Assembly (NCBI GenBank): GCA_963830065.1
Contig: CAWHLA010000011.1
Coordinates: 124,001-188,000, forward strand
Direction: 5' to 3'
Length of the DNA stretch: 64,000 nt
From: JACCZR01 sp963830065
Lineage (GTDB): Bacteria > Actinomycetota > Thermoleophilia > Solirubrobacterales > Thermoleophilaceae
Shown: positions 54,301-62,555 of the stretch, piece by piece
How positions within the stretch are numbered: the stretch's first letter is position 1
Layout: each line of letters opens with the position of its first letter
Notes under the pieces: model-generated
Databases searched by the model: none
Told to the model about the DNA's origin: nothing
What the model saw: only the letters and a program-made list of their open reading frames with translations
Translations under genes and position numbers: made by a program

Positions 54301-54989
54301 CCGGGCGATTCTGTCAGCCGCTCGATCTCGTCCGCCGACAGCAGCCGGCTCTCCCCTTCCCGCAGCCCTTCGAGCGCCAGGCCGCCGAGGCCCACCCGCT
54401 CCAGCGCGACGACCCGGTGGCCCACCGCCTCGCACATGCGCCGCACCTGGCGGTTGCGGCCCTCTCTGAGCGTCAGCTCGATCCGGCCGTCGCCCAGCCG
54501 CTGGGCCTGGGCCGGCGCGGTGCGGCCGTCGTCGAGCTCCACCCCCTCCGCCAGCCTCGTCAGCGCCTCATCCGACGGCTCGCCCCGGACGGTCACCCGG
54601 TAGGTGCGCGGCACCTCGTAGCGCGGGTGCATCAGCTTCTCGGCCAGCCCGCCGTCGTTGGTCAGCAGGATCAGGCCGGTGGTCTCGGCGTCCAGGCGCC
54701 CGACCGGGTACAGCCGGCGCCGGCTGGGGACGAGCTCCACCACGGTCCGGCGCCCGTGGGTGTCCTTCGCGGTCGACACCACCCCCGCCGGCTTGTTCAG
54801 CAGGTGCACCTCGCGCGGCTCCGGCGCGGCCGCGCGCCCGTCGACGCTCACGCCGCTGCCTTCGTCCACGTCGCGGGCGGGGTCGGTGACCGTCTGGCCG
54901 CCCACTGACACCCGGCCCGCGGCGATCAGCTCCTCCGCGGCCCGGCGCGAGGCCACGCCGGCGTGGGCCAGGTACTTGGCGAGGCGCAT
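54297..54989 (-). CDS. rluB: RluB/RsuA-family pseudouridine synthase
   Basis: A 230-residue protein. An N-terminal S4 domain (AKYLAHAGVASRRAAEELI) precedes the catalytic domain with YPVGRLDAETTGLILLTNDG (catalytic Asp) and EGRNRQVRRMCEAVGH. It modifies 23S rRNA. It starts the operon rluB-aroH-hisC-DUF2231. The ATG at 54989 lies 8 bases behind TACGCT. Confidence 0.93.
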   Translation of the reverse strand: MRLAKYLAHAGVASRRAAEELIAAGRVSVGGQTVTDPARDVDEGSGVSVDGRAAAPEPREVHLLNKPAGVVSTAKDTHGRRTVVELVPSRRRLYPVGRLDAETTGLILLTNDGGLAEKLMHPRYEVPRTYRVTVRGEPSDEALTRLAEGVELDDGRTAPAQAQRLGDGRIELTLREGRNRQVRRMCEAVGHRVVALERVGLGGLALEGLREGESRLLSADEIERLTESPG

Positions 54990-54997
54990 GGCCGGCA

Positions 54998-55007
54998 AGC
55001 GTAGGCT
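54998..55007. promoter_or_regulatory. Overlapping divergent -10 boxes of rluB and rlmN
   Basis: The ten bases AGCGTAGGCT hold TACGCT on the minus strand (ends 8 bases before the rluB ATG) and TAGGCT on the plus strand (55002-55007, ends 6 bases before the rlmN GTG). The whole intergenic space is only 24 bp, so both leaderless promoters must share it. Confidence 0.5.
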
Positions 55008-55013
55008 CGGGGC

Positions 55014-56018
55014 GTGGACCTGGAGCTCCTTCAGCGCACCCTCGCCGACCGCGGCGAGCCGTCGTTCCGCGCCCGCCAGGTGTGGGAGTGGACCGCCCGT
55101 GGCGCGTCCTCCTACGAGGAGATGACGAACCTCCCGGCGCCGCTGCGCGAGACGCTGAACGACCAGGTCCCGCTGTCCTCGCTGAGCTTCGAAGAGGAGG
55201 CACTGGCCTCCGACGGCACACAGAAGGCGCTGTTGCTCACCCACGACGGCCGGCCGCTGGAGGCGGTGCTGATGCGCTACCGCGACGGCCGGCGCTCGCT
55301 GTGCCTGTCGAGCCAGTCGGGCTGCCCGCTGACCTGCACGTTCTGCGCGACCGGGCGGATGAAGTTCGGCCGCAACCTGACCGCCTCGGAGATCCTCGAC
55401 CAGGCCCTGCACTTTCGCCGCGGCGAGCCGGTCAACCACGCCGTGTTCATGGGGATGGGCGAGCCGCTGCTGAACCTCGACAACGTGCTCGAGGCCTGCG
55501 AGCGGCTGCCCGACCTCGGCATCGCCACCTCCAACACGGCGATCTCCACCGTGGGCTGGATCCCGGGCATCGAGCGCCTGGCGCGCGAGGGACGGCCGGT
55601 GCGGCTGGCGTTGTCGCTACACGCCCCCGAGGAGGCGCTGCGCTCCGAGCTGATGCCGGTCAACGACCGCTACCCGCTCGACGAGGTGCTGGCCGCCTGC
55701 CGCGACTGGCACGCCGCCCGCAAGCGCGAGGTGTTCGTGGAGTACCTGATGCTCAACGGGGTGAACGACCGCGTCGAGCAGGCCCACGCGCTGGCGGACC
55801 TGCTGCGCGAGCCGCGCAACGCCTTCAAGGTCAACCTGATCCCCTACAACCCGACCGAGGCGGGGTTCGAGGGCTCGACGCGCGACGCCATCGAAGCCTT
55901 CCGGAGCACGCTGGAGAAGCGCGGCCTGCGCGCGACCGTGCGCCTCACCCGCGGCCGCGACATCGACGCGGCCTGCGGTCAGCTCGCCGTGACGCGCTCG
56001 TCAGAGCCGATCACGTGA
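55014..56018 (+). CDS. rlmN: Dual-specificity 23S rRNA A2503/tRNA A37 methyltransferase RlmN
   Basis: A 334-residue radical SAM enzyme with the cluster cysteines in SGCPLTCTFCATGRMKFG, MGMGEPLLNLDNV, STVGWIPGI, RLALSLHAPEE and the PYNPTEAGFEG region. The C-terminal Cys for the methyl-carrier step is in DIDAACGQLA. The GTG start at 55014 gives the expected N-terminus. The 3' end overlaps the convergent gene by 40 bases. Confidence 0.96.
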   Translation: MDLELLQRTLADRGEPSFRARQVWEWTARGASSYEEMTNLPAPLRETLNDQVPLSSLSFEEEALASDGTQKALLLTHDGRPLEAVLMRYRDGRRSLCLSSQSGCPLTCTFCATGRMKFGRNLTASEILDQALHFRRGEPVNHAVFMGMGEPLLNLDNVLEACERLPDLGIATSNTAISTVGWIPGIERLAREGRPVRLALSLHAPEEALRSELMPVNDRYPLDEVLAACRDWHAARKREVFVEYLMLNGVNDRVEQAHALADLLREPRNAFKVNLIPYNPTEAGFEGSTRDAIEAFRSTLEKRGLRATVRLTRGRDIDAACGQLAVTRSSEPIT

Positions 56019-56416
56019 CGCACCGGTAGCCCGGTGGCGTGCTCGACCTTGTGCGGCAGGTCGACCTTCAGCCACTTCGACAGCCTCAGCGGCAGCGTGG
56101 AGACGATCACCTCGTCGTAGCTGTTCGCGAAGCAGGCGTCCGATGTCGCAGCCAGAGCGTCCGGGTCGCCCACGATCGCGCCCCTCACCTCCAGGCCCTC
56201 GCGGCGCAGGTTGTCGGCCAGGTGCTCCAGATGATCATCGGCCGCAGCCCCGCCCGCGTGCATGTCGGCCGCCCACGAGACGCCCTGCGGCGTGGCCGGC
56301 ACCAGCAGCGTGAATTCGGCGGGCCCTTCCTGGTGACGTGCTCGGAGCGCGCTGAGCAGCTCAGGCGATTCCGCGGTGCGGTTGGCCACCACTAGCACGC
56401 TCGCCTTCTCGGCCAT
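55979..56416 (-). CDS. UspA-like hypothetical protein
   Basis: A 145-residue protein with alternating strands and helices: SVLVVANRTAESPELL, FTLLVPATPQGVSW, GAIVGDPDALAAT, YDEVIVSTLPLRLSKWLKVD and a final PVRHVIGSD, resembling universal-stress-like nucleotide-binding folds. The ATG at 56416 is preferred over the adjacent GTG because of GGAGG 5 bases upstream. It overlaps the gene before it by 56 bases and rlmN convergently by 40. Confidence 0.68.
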   Translation of the reverse strand: MAEKASVLVVANRTAESPELLSALRARHQEGPAEFTLLVPATPQGVSWAADMHAGGAAADDHLEHLADNLRREGLEVRGAIVGDPDALAATSDACFANSYDEVIVSTLPLRLSKWLKVDLPHKVEHATGLPVRHVIGSDERVTAS

Positions 56417-56714
56417 CACGGCCTCCTCTCCTTGCCAGCCACCGTAGCGCTGCGCGCACGGATGGTCCAGCGTCGGAGTCGGCGTGCATCTGGGCGACGC
56501 GCATCTGGAGCAGCTCCACCAGGTCGCCGGTGGGCCGGAAGGGGTCGGCCAGGGCGCGACCGCCGGCCAGCGGCAGCGCGGCCCACAGCTCGCCTTCGAC
56601 CTCGGCCACCAGCCAGGCGCCGAAGGGGATCGGGCCGGAGTCGAGTGCCGCCAGGCGAGTGAGCGCGGCGCGGTCCTCGGGCCTCATCATCCGAACGTTG
56701 ACTCCGTCGATCAT
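56361..56714 (-). CDS. Hypothetical protein, small
   Basis: A 117-residue protein with VRMMRPEDRAALTRLAALDS at the N-terminus, VAEVEGELWAALPLAGGRAL and ADPFRPTGDLVELLQMR. This pattern is common in actinobacterial hypotheticals and looks like half of a GNAT-type fold. The last 40 residues are Arg/Gly-rich and overlap the next gene, so the true C-terminus may have been changed by a frameshift. The ATG at 56714 overlaps the EamA stop (ATGA). Confidence 0.6.
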   Translation of the reverse strand: MIDGVNVRMMRPEDRAALTRLAALDSGPIPFGAWLVAEVEGELWAALPLAGGRALADPFRPTGDLVELLQMRVAQMHADSDAGPSVRAALRWLARRGGRDGREGERASGGQPHRGIA

Positions 56715-57646
56715 GCCGCCGTCCTCTCCGCCGCGGGCGTCGCCGGCGTGTGTGCCGGCTGACGAACCGGGGCTGTCTTTCGTTGCCAAGGTGCGCCCTG
56801 GGCGGCCAGGTAGGAGCCGCCCACGATCAGGAGCAGGCCGCCGGCGGTGGCCAGCGTGAAGCGCTCGTCGCGCAGCAGGACGCCGTAGACCACGGCGAAG
56901 CCGGGCGCGATGTAGGCCACCAGCGAGGCCTTGGTCGGGCCGACCTGGGCGATCATCGTGTAGAAGAGCCCGAAGGCCACTCCGGTGCCGAGGATCCCCA
57001 GCGCCGCGACGGCGGCCAGGGAGCCCGCGCCGGGCATGGCGTCCGGCGGGTCGATCGCCACGAACGGCAGCGTCATCACCGCCGAGAAGGCCATGGTCAG
57101 GCCGCTGATGCCCACCGGCGGGACGCCCGTCAGGCGCTTCTTGAGGATGAAGCCGCCGATCGCGTAGCCGAGGCTGGCCACCACCACGAAGATGCCGCCC
57201 ACGACGGCGCCCGAGCCGCCGCCGGTGTCGAGGCCCAGCAGCAGCCCGACGCCGACGATGCCGATTCCGACGCCGACCAGGTTCCAGCCGTGGACGCGCT
57301 CGGCGTCGTCGAGCTTGATGGCCAGCAGCGCGGTGAAGATCGGGGCGCTGGCCACCAGGATCCCGGCCAGCGAGGAGGAGATGTCCTGCTCGCCCGCGGA
57401 GATGAGCAGGAACGGGGCCGCCACCTGGACGGCGGCCAGCAGCGCGATCGGCTTGACGTTCTCACGCAGGCCGCCCAACGCCTTGGTGTACGCGGCGAAC
57501 GGGAGCAGCACCGCGGCGGCCAGCAGGGTGCGCAGGAACACGACCGCCGCCGGGGTCAGGTCCTCGAGCCCGATCTTGATGAACAGGTACGAGGCGCCCC
57601 ACAGCGAGGCGAGGAGAATCAGGAGTGTCCAGTGGCGACTGCTCAC
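56711..57646 (-). CDS. EamA/DMT family transporter
   Basis: A 311-residue protein with ten hydrophobic segments in two EamA repeats (LLASLWGASYLFIKIGLE at the start; GIGIVGVGLLLGLD between repeats). Such proteins export amino acids or metabolites; the substrate is unknown. The start is GTG at 57646. It is divergent from a LysR regulator across 71 bp, which probably controls it. Confidence 0.9.
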   Translation of the reverse strand: MSSRHWTLLILLASLWGASYLFIKIGLEDLTPAAVVFLRTLLAAAVLLPFAAYTKALGGLRENVKPIALLAAVQVAAPFLLISAGEQDISSSLAGILVASAPIFTALLAIKLDDAERVHGWNLVGVGIGIVGVGLLLGLDTGGGSGAVVGGIFVVVASLGYAIGGFILKKRLTGVPPVGISGLTMAFSAVMTLPFVAIDPPDAMPGAGSLAAVAALGILGTGVAFGLFYTMIAQVGPTKASLVAYIAPGFAVVYGVLLRDERFTLATAGGLLLIVGGSYLAAQGAPWQRKTAPVRQPAHTPATPAAERTAA

Positions 57647-57705
57647 GCCTCTGACACTCGCAGCCGGACCTCATCAGTGCAAACGACGCTTCTTTGAGGG
57701 TGCGA

Positions 57706-57718
57706 TAAGCTCGGCTAA
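57706..57718 (+). promoter_or_regulatory. LysR-type box overlapping the lysR -10 and start codon
   Basis: TAAGCTCGGCTAA fits the T-N11-A LysR box and lies in an imperfect palindrome ATAAGC-TCG-GCTAAT. TAAGCT (57706-57711) is also a -10 box ending 6 bases before the ATG at 57718, so binding here would block the regulator's own transcription. Confidence 0.45.
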
Positions 57719-58650
57719 TGCTTGACGTACGCCGCCTGAAGGTCCTCCGGGAGGTCGCGCGGCGCGGCTCCTTCTCCGCCGCGGCCGAGGCCCTCTCGTT
57801 CACCCAGTCCGCGGTCAGCCAGCAGGTGGCTGCCCTGGAGCGCGAGGCCGGGACCACCCTGCTGGAGCGCAACGCACGCGGTGTGCGGCTGACCGAGGCG
57901 GGCGCCGCGCTGGTCACCCACGCCGACGCGATCCTCGCCCGCATCGAGGACGCCGAGGACGAACTGGCCGCGATCGCGGGCCTGCGCGGAGGGCGGCTGC
58001 GGCTCGCCTCGTTCCAGAGCGCCGGCGCCACGCTGCTCCCCCGGGCCGTGGCGGAGTTCAACGGCCGCCACCCGGACGTGGAGCTCGGGATGATCGTGGC
58101 CGAGCCCAGCGAGGCCAGCGAGGCCATGCGCGCCGGCGAGGTGGACCTGGCCCTGGTCTACGACTCCGAGCGCATCCCCGGGATGCTCGACGAGGACCTG
58201 TCGCTGACCCACCTGCTCGACGATCCCTACGAGGTGGTCCTGCCCGAGAGCCATCCGCTGGCCTCCCGGCGCCGCCTACGGCTCGCCGAGTTCTCCGACG
58301 AGCCCTGGATCGTGTCGGGCAGCCAGGCCGGCTGCCGGCCGATCTACGAGCGGGCCTGCGCCGACGCCGGGTTCGAGCCGCGGTTTGCCTTCGAGGCGGA
58401 CGAGACCATGGCCGCCCAGGCGCTGGTGGCCGCGGGCGTGGGCATCACCCTCCTCCCCCGCCTCGCCCTGAACCCGCTGAACCCCTCGCTGGTGTCGCGG
58501 TCGCTGGGCCGCGAGGCCCCGATTCGGCGCATCTGGGCCGCTCACCTGGGCGAGGGCTTCGTCTCCCCCGCCACCGAGGCGATGCGCCAGATCCTCTGCG
58601 ACACGGCCGGCGACTTCCTGGCCGAGTCGAAGCTCACCGCCGCCGCCTAG
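57718..58650 (+). CDS. LysR family transcriptional regulator
   Basis: A 310-residue regulator. The N-terminal winged helix (LKVLREVARRGSFSAAAEAL with SFTQSAVSQQVAALEREA) binds DNA, and the C-terminal periplasmic-binding-like domain senses a small ligand. It probably regulates the divergent EamA transporter and itself. The 3' end overlaps the deacetylase gene by 4 bases. Confidence 0.93.
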   Translation: MLDVRRLKVLREVARRGSFSAAAEALSFTQSAVSQQVAALEREAGTTLLERNARGVRLTEAGAALVTHADAILARIEDAEDELAAIAGLRGGRLRLASFQSAGATLLPRAVAEFNGRHPDVELGMIVAEPSEASEAMRAGEVDLALVYDSERIPGMLDEDLSLTHLLDDPYEVVLPESHPLASRRRLRLAEFSDEPWIVSGSQAGCRPIYERACADAGFEPRFAFEADETMAAQALVAAGVGITLLPRLALNPLNPSLVSRSLGREAPIRRIWAAHLGEGFVSPATEAMRQILCDTAGDFLAESKLTAAA

Positions 58651-59246
58651 AGGGGCCCCAGCTCGATGCCGCGGCTCGCGGCCTCCTCTGCGATCGCCCA
58701 TAGCGCCAGCGCCGTGGGCTCGGCGCTCTCCCGGGGCGCGTACCGGGCGGAGTCGTGCAGGAGCACGATCGCGCCCGGCTCGAGGTCGCGCAACACCAGC
58801 TCGGCGATGCGGTCGGGGCCGATCGTCTCCCAGTCCAGCCCCCAGGCCGACCAGAGGACGAGCTCCAAGCCGGTGTCCGCGGCGCGCCCGTAGGGCGGGC
58901 GGTAGCGGGTCGGGCGCCGCCCGGTCGCCCGCTCGACCGCCTCCAGGCCGCGCTCCAGGTCACCTGCCGGGGGCTCGCGCAGGTGGGCGTAGCCGTGTGC
59001 GGCGACCTCGTGGCCCTCGTCGGCCACGCGGGCCGCGATCACCGGGTGGCGCTCGACCTGCTCGCCGGTCATGAAGAAGGTGGCCCGCAGGCCGAGGTCG
59101 GCGAGCACGTCGAGCACCAGCGGGGTGGCGTCGGGGTCCGGGCCGTCGTCGAACGTCAGCGCCGCGCGGGGGCCGTCCACGCGCTCGCGGCCCGGGTGCT
59201 CGTGCCACCGGTCGAGGATCGTGCGTTGTTCCTGGAAGCCCGGCAC
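58647..59246 (-). CDS. Polysaccharide deacetylase (NodB domain)
   Basis: A 199-residue NodB-fold enzyme with LTFDDGPDPDATPLV (catalytic and metal Asp), HEVAAHGYAHL (metal His pair), RPPYGRA and VLLHDSARYAP. It removes acetyl groups from a carbohydrate such as peptidoglycan or a surface glycan. No signal peptide is seen, which is unusual for an extracellular substrate. The GTG start at 59246 abuts the upstream TAG stop (TAGGTG). Confidence 0.88.
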   Translation of the reverse strand: MPGFQEQRTILDRWHEHPGRERVDGPRAALTFDDGPDPDATPLVLDVLADLGLRATFFMTGEQVERHPVIAARVADEGHEVAAHGYAHLREPPAGDLERGLEAVERATGRRPTRYRPPYGRAADTGLELVLWSAWGLDWETIGPDRIAELVLRDLEPGAIVLLHDSARYAPRESAEPTALALWAIAEEAASRGIELGPL

Positions 59247-60122
59247 CTAGCGGAGCAGCTCCGTCAGCTCTCTCAGCATCCCGCTCGGATCCTCGAACAC
59301 ATCCGCCCAGGTGTAGCGCCTGAACGCGTCGCCGCGCCGGTAGGCCTCGCGCTCGCGGCGATGGTCCTGCTCCCACGAGTGGCGGGAGTTGTGGAATCGA
59401 TAGGAGTCGAGCTCAACCGTCAGGGCGTGCTCGGGCCAGTGGCAGTCGACGTACTTGGCGCCGGCGCGCCGGTTGGTGATCGGGATGGGCAGCCCTTCCC
59501 GGCGCAGGATGCGCAGGAACTCGCGCTCGAGTGCGCTCAGCGTGACGTCGACGTCGCCCGCCAGCACCCGGCGCAGCTTGGCGGCGCCGGGGGCGTTGGG
59601 CCGCGACTTCACCTGCGCGGGGGTCGTCCGATACAGGACGCCGGCCTCGTGGCAGGCGCGCGCCAGCTCCTCCTCGGACAGGCAGGCGGCCAGGTCGATC
59701 AGGGTCCTCGGGACGGTGGTTACCGGGATGTCGCGAAAGACCGTCCGCTCGTGGTTCCCCAGTGAACGAGAGCGACGAGTGAGCAGGCCGGGGACACGGC
59801 GCCTCTGGGGTGCGCTGACCTCCGGCGGAGGCGCGGCGCCCTTGACCAGGCGCCACAGGTACCCCGCCGCCCGACCGCTGAGCACCGCTCCGTCGCCGCA
59901 GGCCTTGACCGCGGCGAGATACGTGGCCTCGGTGCTCGCCGCTCGATGCCCGACCCGGTAGACGCCGCGGTACTCGGCCAGGAGCGCGCCGCGCTTCAGG
60001 CGACCGGCGATGGCCCGCCGGCCCACGCCGGCGGCGAGCAGCTCCTCGCGGGTCACGATCCCGTGCGCCGAGCCCGCGATTCGGGCCGCGATCTGATCCA
60101 CCGTGGTCGATTTGGCACCCAT
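59247..60122 (-). CDS. AbiEi-like N-terminus plus DUF559 nuclease-like protein
   Basis: A 291-residue protein. The N-terminal winged-helix part (GIVTREELLAAGVGRRAIAG with LLAEYRGVYRVGH) resembles AbiEi-type antitoxin DNA-binding domains. The C-terminal part (LEREFLRILRREGLPIP, then YVDCHWPEHALTVELDSYRFH) matches DUF559, a Vsr/PD-(D/E)XK-like fold with Asp and Glu in place. Such proteins are numerous in actinobacteria; whether they act as nucleases or regulators is unknown. No AbiEii toxin gene is adjacent. Confidence 0.78.
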   Translation of the reverse strand: MGAKSTTVDQIAARIAGSAHGIVTREELLAAGVGRRAIAGRLKRGALLAEYRGVYRVGHRAASTEATYLAAVKACGDGAVLSGRAAGYLWRLVKGAAPPPEVSAPQRRRVPGLLTRRSRSLGNHERTVFRDIPVTTVPRTLIDLAACLSEEELARACHEAGVLYRTTPAQVKSRPNAPGAAKLRRVLAGDVDVTLSALEREFLRILRREGLPIPITNRRAGAKYVDCHWPEHALTVELDSYRFHNSRHSWEQDHRREREAYRRGDAFRRYTWADVFEDPSGMLRELTELLR

Positions 60123-60234
60123 ACGGTGCCCTAAGTGACACGGTGGCCGGGTTCGCCCCGGTGGGTGGGCGTCGCGCGGCCGCGGGGTTGTGCGGCCGGG
60201 GCCTAGGCGGCTCGGCGCTTGCGCCCCGCGGGCC

Positions 60235-60813
60235 CTAGGGGCCCTGGGAGGCCCGCTGCTCGCCGGCGCGGACCAGGCGCTCGCGGATCTCGCCCTCCTG
60301 CTCGGGCGTGGGGTCGAACGTCGCCGGGTCGGGCAGGGCGTCGAGGCCGGACAGGCCGAATAGGCGCTCGAACAGGTCGGTGGTGCGGTACAGGATCGCC
60401 CCGAAGCGGGAGCGGCCGGACTCCTCGATCAGCCCGCGCTCCAGGAGCGTTCCCACCGCCGATTCGGAGGCCACGCCGCGAATGCGGGCGATCTCCGGCC
60501 GCGAGACCGGCTGCAGGTAGGCCACCGCGGCCAGGCACTCCGCCTGGGCCTGCGACAGCGGCGGCGTGCGGGGCTTGGCCAGCAGCCGCCGCGCCGCCGT
60601 CTCGGCGACCGGGTCGGTGGCCAGCGTGAAGCCGCCCGCCACCTCGCGCAGCACCACGCCCCGGTAGCCCTCGGCGTAGTGCTCGCGCAGGCGCGCCAGC
60701 GCCTCGACCACCTCACCGGGCGACACCTCCGCGGCGTCGGCCAGGGCGTCCGCGCTCACCGGCTCCGGCGAGAGGAACAGCAGGGCTTCGATCACCCGGG
60801 CGAGCTCGTTCAT
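60235..60813 (-). CDS. scpB: Segregation and condensation protein B
   Basis: A 192-residue protein of two winged-helix domains (VIEALLFLSPEPVSADALAD; LSQAQAECLAAVAYLQPVSR; FGAILYRTTDLFERLFGLS). It binds ScpA in the SMC complex that condenses and segregates chromosomes. The start overlaps the scpA stop (ATGA). Confidence 0.95.
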   Translation of the reverse strand: MNELARVIEALLFLSPEPVSADALADAAEVSPGEVVEALARLREHYAEGYRGVVLREVAGGFTLATDPVAETAARRLLAKPRTPPLSQAQAECLAAVAYLQPVSRPEIARIRGVASESAVGTLLERGLIEESGRSRFGAILYRTTDLFERLFGLSGLDALPDPATFDPTPEQEGEIRERLVRAGEQRASQGP

Positions 60814-61532
60814 CCGACGCTCACCGTGATCGGGGCGAACGGCTCTGACTGCTCCCAGGTCGCCTCGCCGGCCTTGTACAGCTCCAACAGGGCAAAGAGA
60901 GTCACGGCCTGGGTCATCCGATCCGCGCCCTGAACGGCGTCCTCAAAGCCAAAGCTCCCCTTGCCAGCTAGCAGTTGACGCAGGTGCGCCAACCGCGAAT
61001 CGAGGGATACCGCGGGCGCGGAGACGTGCCGCAGATCGAGCGGCGGCGGAACCCGCAGCATGTCCCCGATGGAGCGAGCGAGCAGCTCGGGCTCGTACAC
61101 CGCCTCCGCGGCCTCCACCGAGACCCGGCGCAGGTGGGGCGGGAGCGGAGCGGAGCGGTAGAGGAAGCCGCGCTGATCCTCGAACCGCTCCCGCATCAGC
61201 GCGGCCGCTCCGCGGTAGCGGTGGTACTCGAGCATCCGGGCCAGCAGCTCGTCGGCCGCCTCGCCCGCCTCGAGCTCGGGGGCCTCCTCCTCTTCGACCG
61301 GCAGCATCAGCTGCGACTTGAGGAGCAGCAGGGCGGCGATCAGCACCAGGAACTCGGTTACCGCCTCCAGGTCGAGCTGCCCGGTCGACTCCAAGTGATC
61401 CACGTACGCGAGCACCACCTCGGCCAGGTCGACCTCGAGCAGGTCGACCTCGTCGCGCAGGACGAGCGACAGCAGCAGGTCGAACGGGCCGTGGAAGACC
61501 TCGAGGTCGAGGTCGATGGAGGCGAGCGCCAC
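60810..61532 (-). CDS. scpA: Segregation and condensation protein A
   Basis: A 240-residue kleisin. The N-terminal motif FHGPFDLLLSLVLRDEVDLLEVD and ITDFLV-like helix (AVTEFLVLIAALLLLKSQLM) contact SMC, and the C-terminal winged helix includes TLFALLELYKAGEA. The GTG at 61532 lies 7 bases behind TAAGCT, whose TAA is the trpS stop. Confidence 0.95.
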   Translation of the reverse strand: MALASIDLDLEVFHGPFDLLLSLVLRDEVDLLEVDLAEVVLAYVDHLESTGQLDLEAVTEFLVLIAALLLLKSQLMLPVEEEEAPELEAGEAADELLARMLEYHRYRGAAALMRERFEDQRGFLYRSAPLPPHLRRVSVEAAEAVYEPELLARSIGDMLRVPPPLDLRHVSAPAVSLDSRLAHLRQLLAGKGSFGFEDAVQGADRMTQAVTLFALLELYKAGEATWEQSEPFAPITVSVG

Positions 61533-61539
61533 GACGGGC

Positions 61540-61545
61540 AGCTTA
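61540..61545 (-). promoter_or_regulatory. -10 box of scpA, overlapping the trpS stop codon
   Basis: TAAGCT on the minus strand ends 7 bases before the scpA GTG; its TAA is the trpS stop codon. Confidence 0.45.
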
Positions 61546-62532
61546 GGCCGGGGGTCCGACGCCCATGGCCCGGCGCACGTCGCCGAGCGTGTCCGAGGCG
61601 ATCCCCCGGGCGCGATCAGCGCCTTCGCGCAGCGCTCCCTCCAAGGCTTCCTCGTCGGGCCGCAGCTCCAGGTAGCGCACCCGCACGGGTTCGAGGAGCG
61701 CGATCAGCTCCTCGGCAACCGCAGATTTGAAGTCTCCGTAGCCGGCGCCGTTGAACTCTTCTTCGATAGCCGAGGGGTCGATCCCTCGCACGACAGCCAG
61801 CACCTCGATCATGTTCGAGATGCCGGGCTTGTCCGGCGCGCGCACGACCTCCCGCCCGGAGTCGGCCACCGCGCGCTTGAGCTTCTTGCGGATGGCGTCC
61901 GGCTCGTCGTCCACGAAGACCAGGCCCTGCTCGGTGCCGACGGTGGTGGACATCTTCCGCGTGGGCTCCTGCAGGTCCATTATCCGGGCGCCCACGCCGG
62001 GTATGCGGTGCTCGGGCACCACCAGCACCTCCCCGTACGTCGCGTTGAAGCGCAGCGCGATGTCGCGCATCAACTCGACGTGTTGGCGCTGGTCGTCGCC
62101 CACCGGCACCTCGTGCGCGCGATAGGCCAGCACGTCCGCGGCCTGGAGCACCGGGTAGAGGAACAGCCCGGCCGAGACGAGCTCGCGCTGCTGGGCGGAC
62201 TTCTCCTTGAACTGATGCATCCGGTTGAGATCGCCGTGCGCGGTGACCGAGCTCAGGAGCCAGCACAGCTCGGTGTGCTCGTGCACGTCGCCTTGCCGGA
62301 ACAGGATGCAGCGCGCTGGGTCCAGGCCGGAGGCCAGGAGCATCGCGGTCGTGTCGTACACGCGCGAGCGAAGCTCGGCGGGGTCGTAGGGCACCGTCGT
62401 CGCGTGCAGGTCGACGATGCAGTAGATCGCCGGGTCGCCGCGGTCCTGGCCCTCCACGTACTGGCGGATGGCGCCGAGGTAGTTGCCCAGGTGCTTGCGC
62501 CCCGTGGGCTGGATGCCGCTGAAGATCCTCAA
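61543..62532 (-). CDS. trpS: Tryptophanyl-tRNA synthetase
   Basis: A 329-residue class I synthetase. The HIGH-like motif is PTGRKHLGNYLGAI, the KMSKS-like motif is TRKMSTTVG, and SSVTAHGDLNRMHQFKEKS and GDDQRQHVELMRDIA are typical. The start is TTG at 62532, giving RIFSGIQPTGRKH as the N-terminus, behind TAGACT at 62542-62547. Confidence 0.97.
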   Translation of the reverse strand: MRIFSGIQPTGRKHLGNYLGAIRQYVEGQDRGDPAIYCIVDLHATTVPYDPAELRSRVYDTTAMLLASGLDPARCILFRQGDVHEHTELCWLLSSVTAHGDLNRMHQFKEKSAQQRELVSAGLFLYPVLQAADVLAYRAHEVPVGDDQRQHVELMRDIALRFNATYGEVLVVPEHRIPGVGARIMDLQEPTRKMSTTVGTEQGLVFVDDEPDAIRKKLKRAVADSGREVVRAPDKPGISNMIEVLAVVRGIDPSAIEEEFNGAGYGDFKSAVAEELIALLEPVRVRYLELRPDEEALEGALREGADRARGIASDTLGDVRRAMGVGPPA

Positions 62533-62541
62533 GGAGGCGCC

Positions 62542-62547
62542 AGTCTA
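62542..62547 (-). promoter_or_regulatory. -10 box of trpS
   Basis: TAGACT on the minus strand ends 9 bases before the TTG start of trpS. No T-box or other leader RNA fits, since the gap to the upstream gene is 23 bases. Confidence 0.4.
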
Positions 62548-62555
62548 GGCGCGAC

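Noticed and set aside
59247..60122. AbiE toxin-antitoxin system
   Set aside because: The N-terminus resembles AbiEi, but no AbiEii nucleotidyltransferase gene is adjacent and the C-terminus is DUF559, a frequent stand-alone combination in actinobacteria.
62533..62555. T-box or other leader RNA for trpS
   Set aside because: Only 23 bases separate trpS from the upstream stop; a T-box needs far more.
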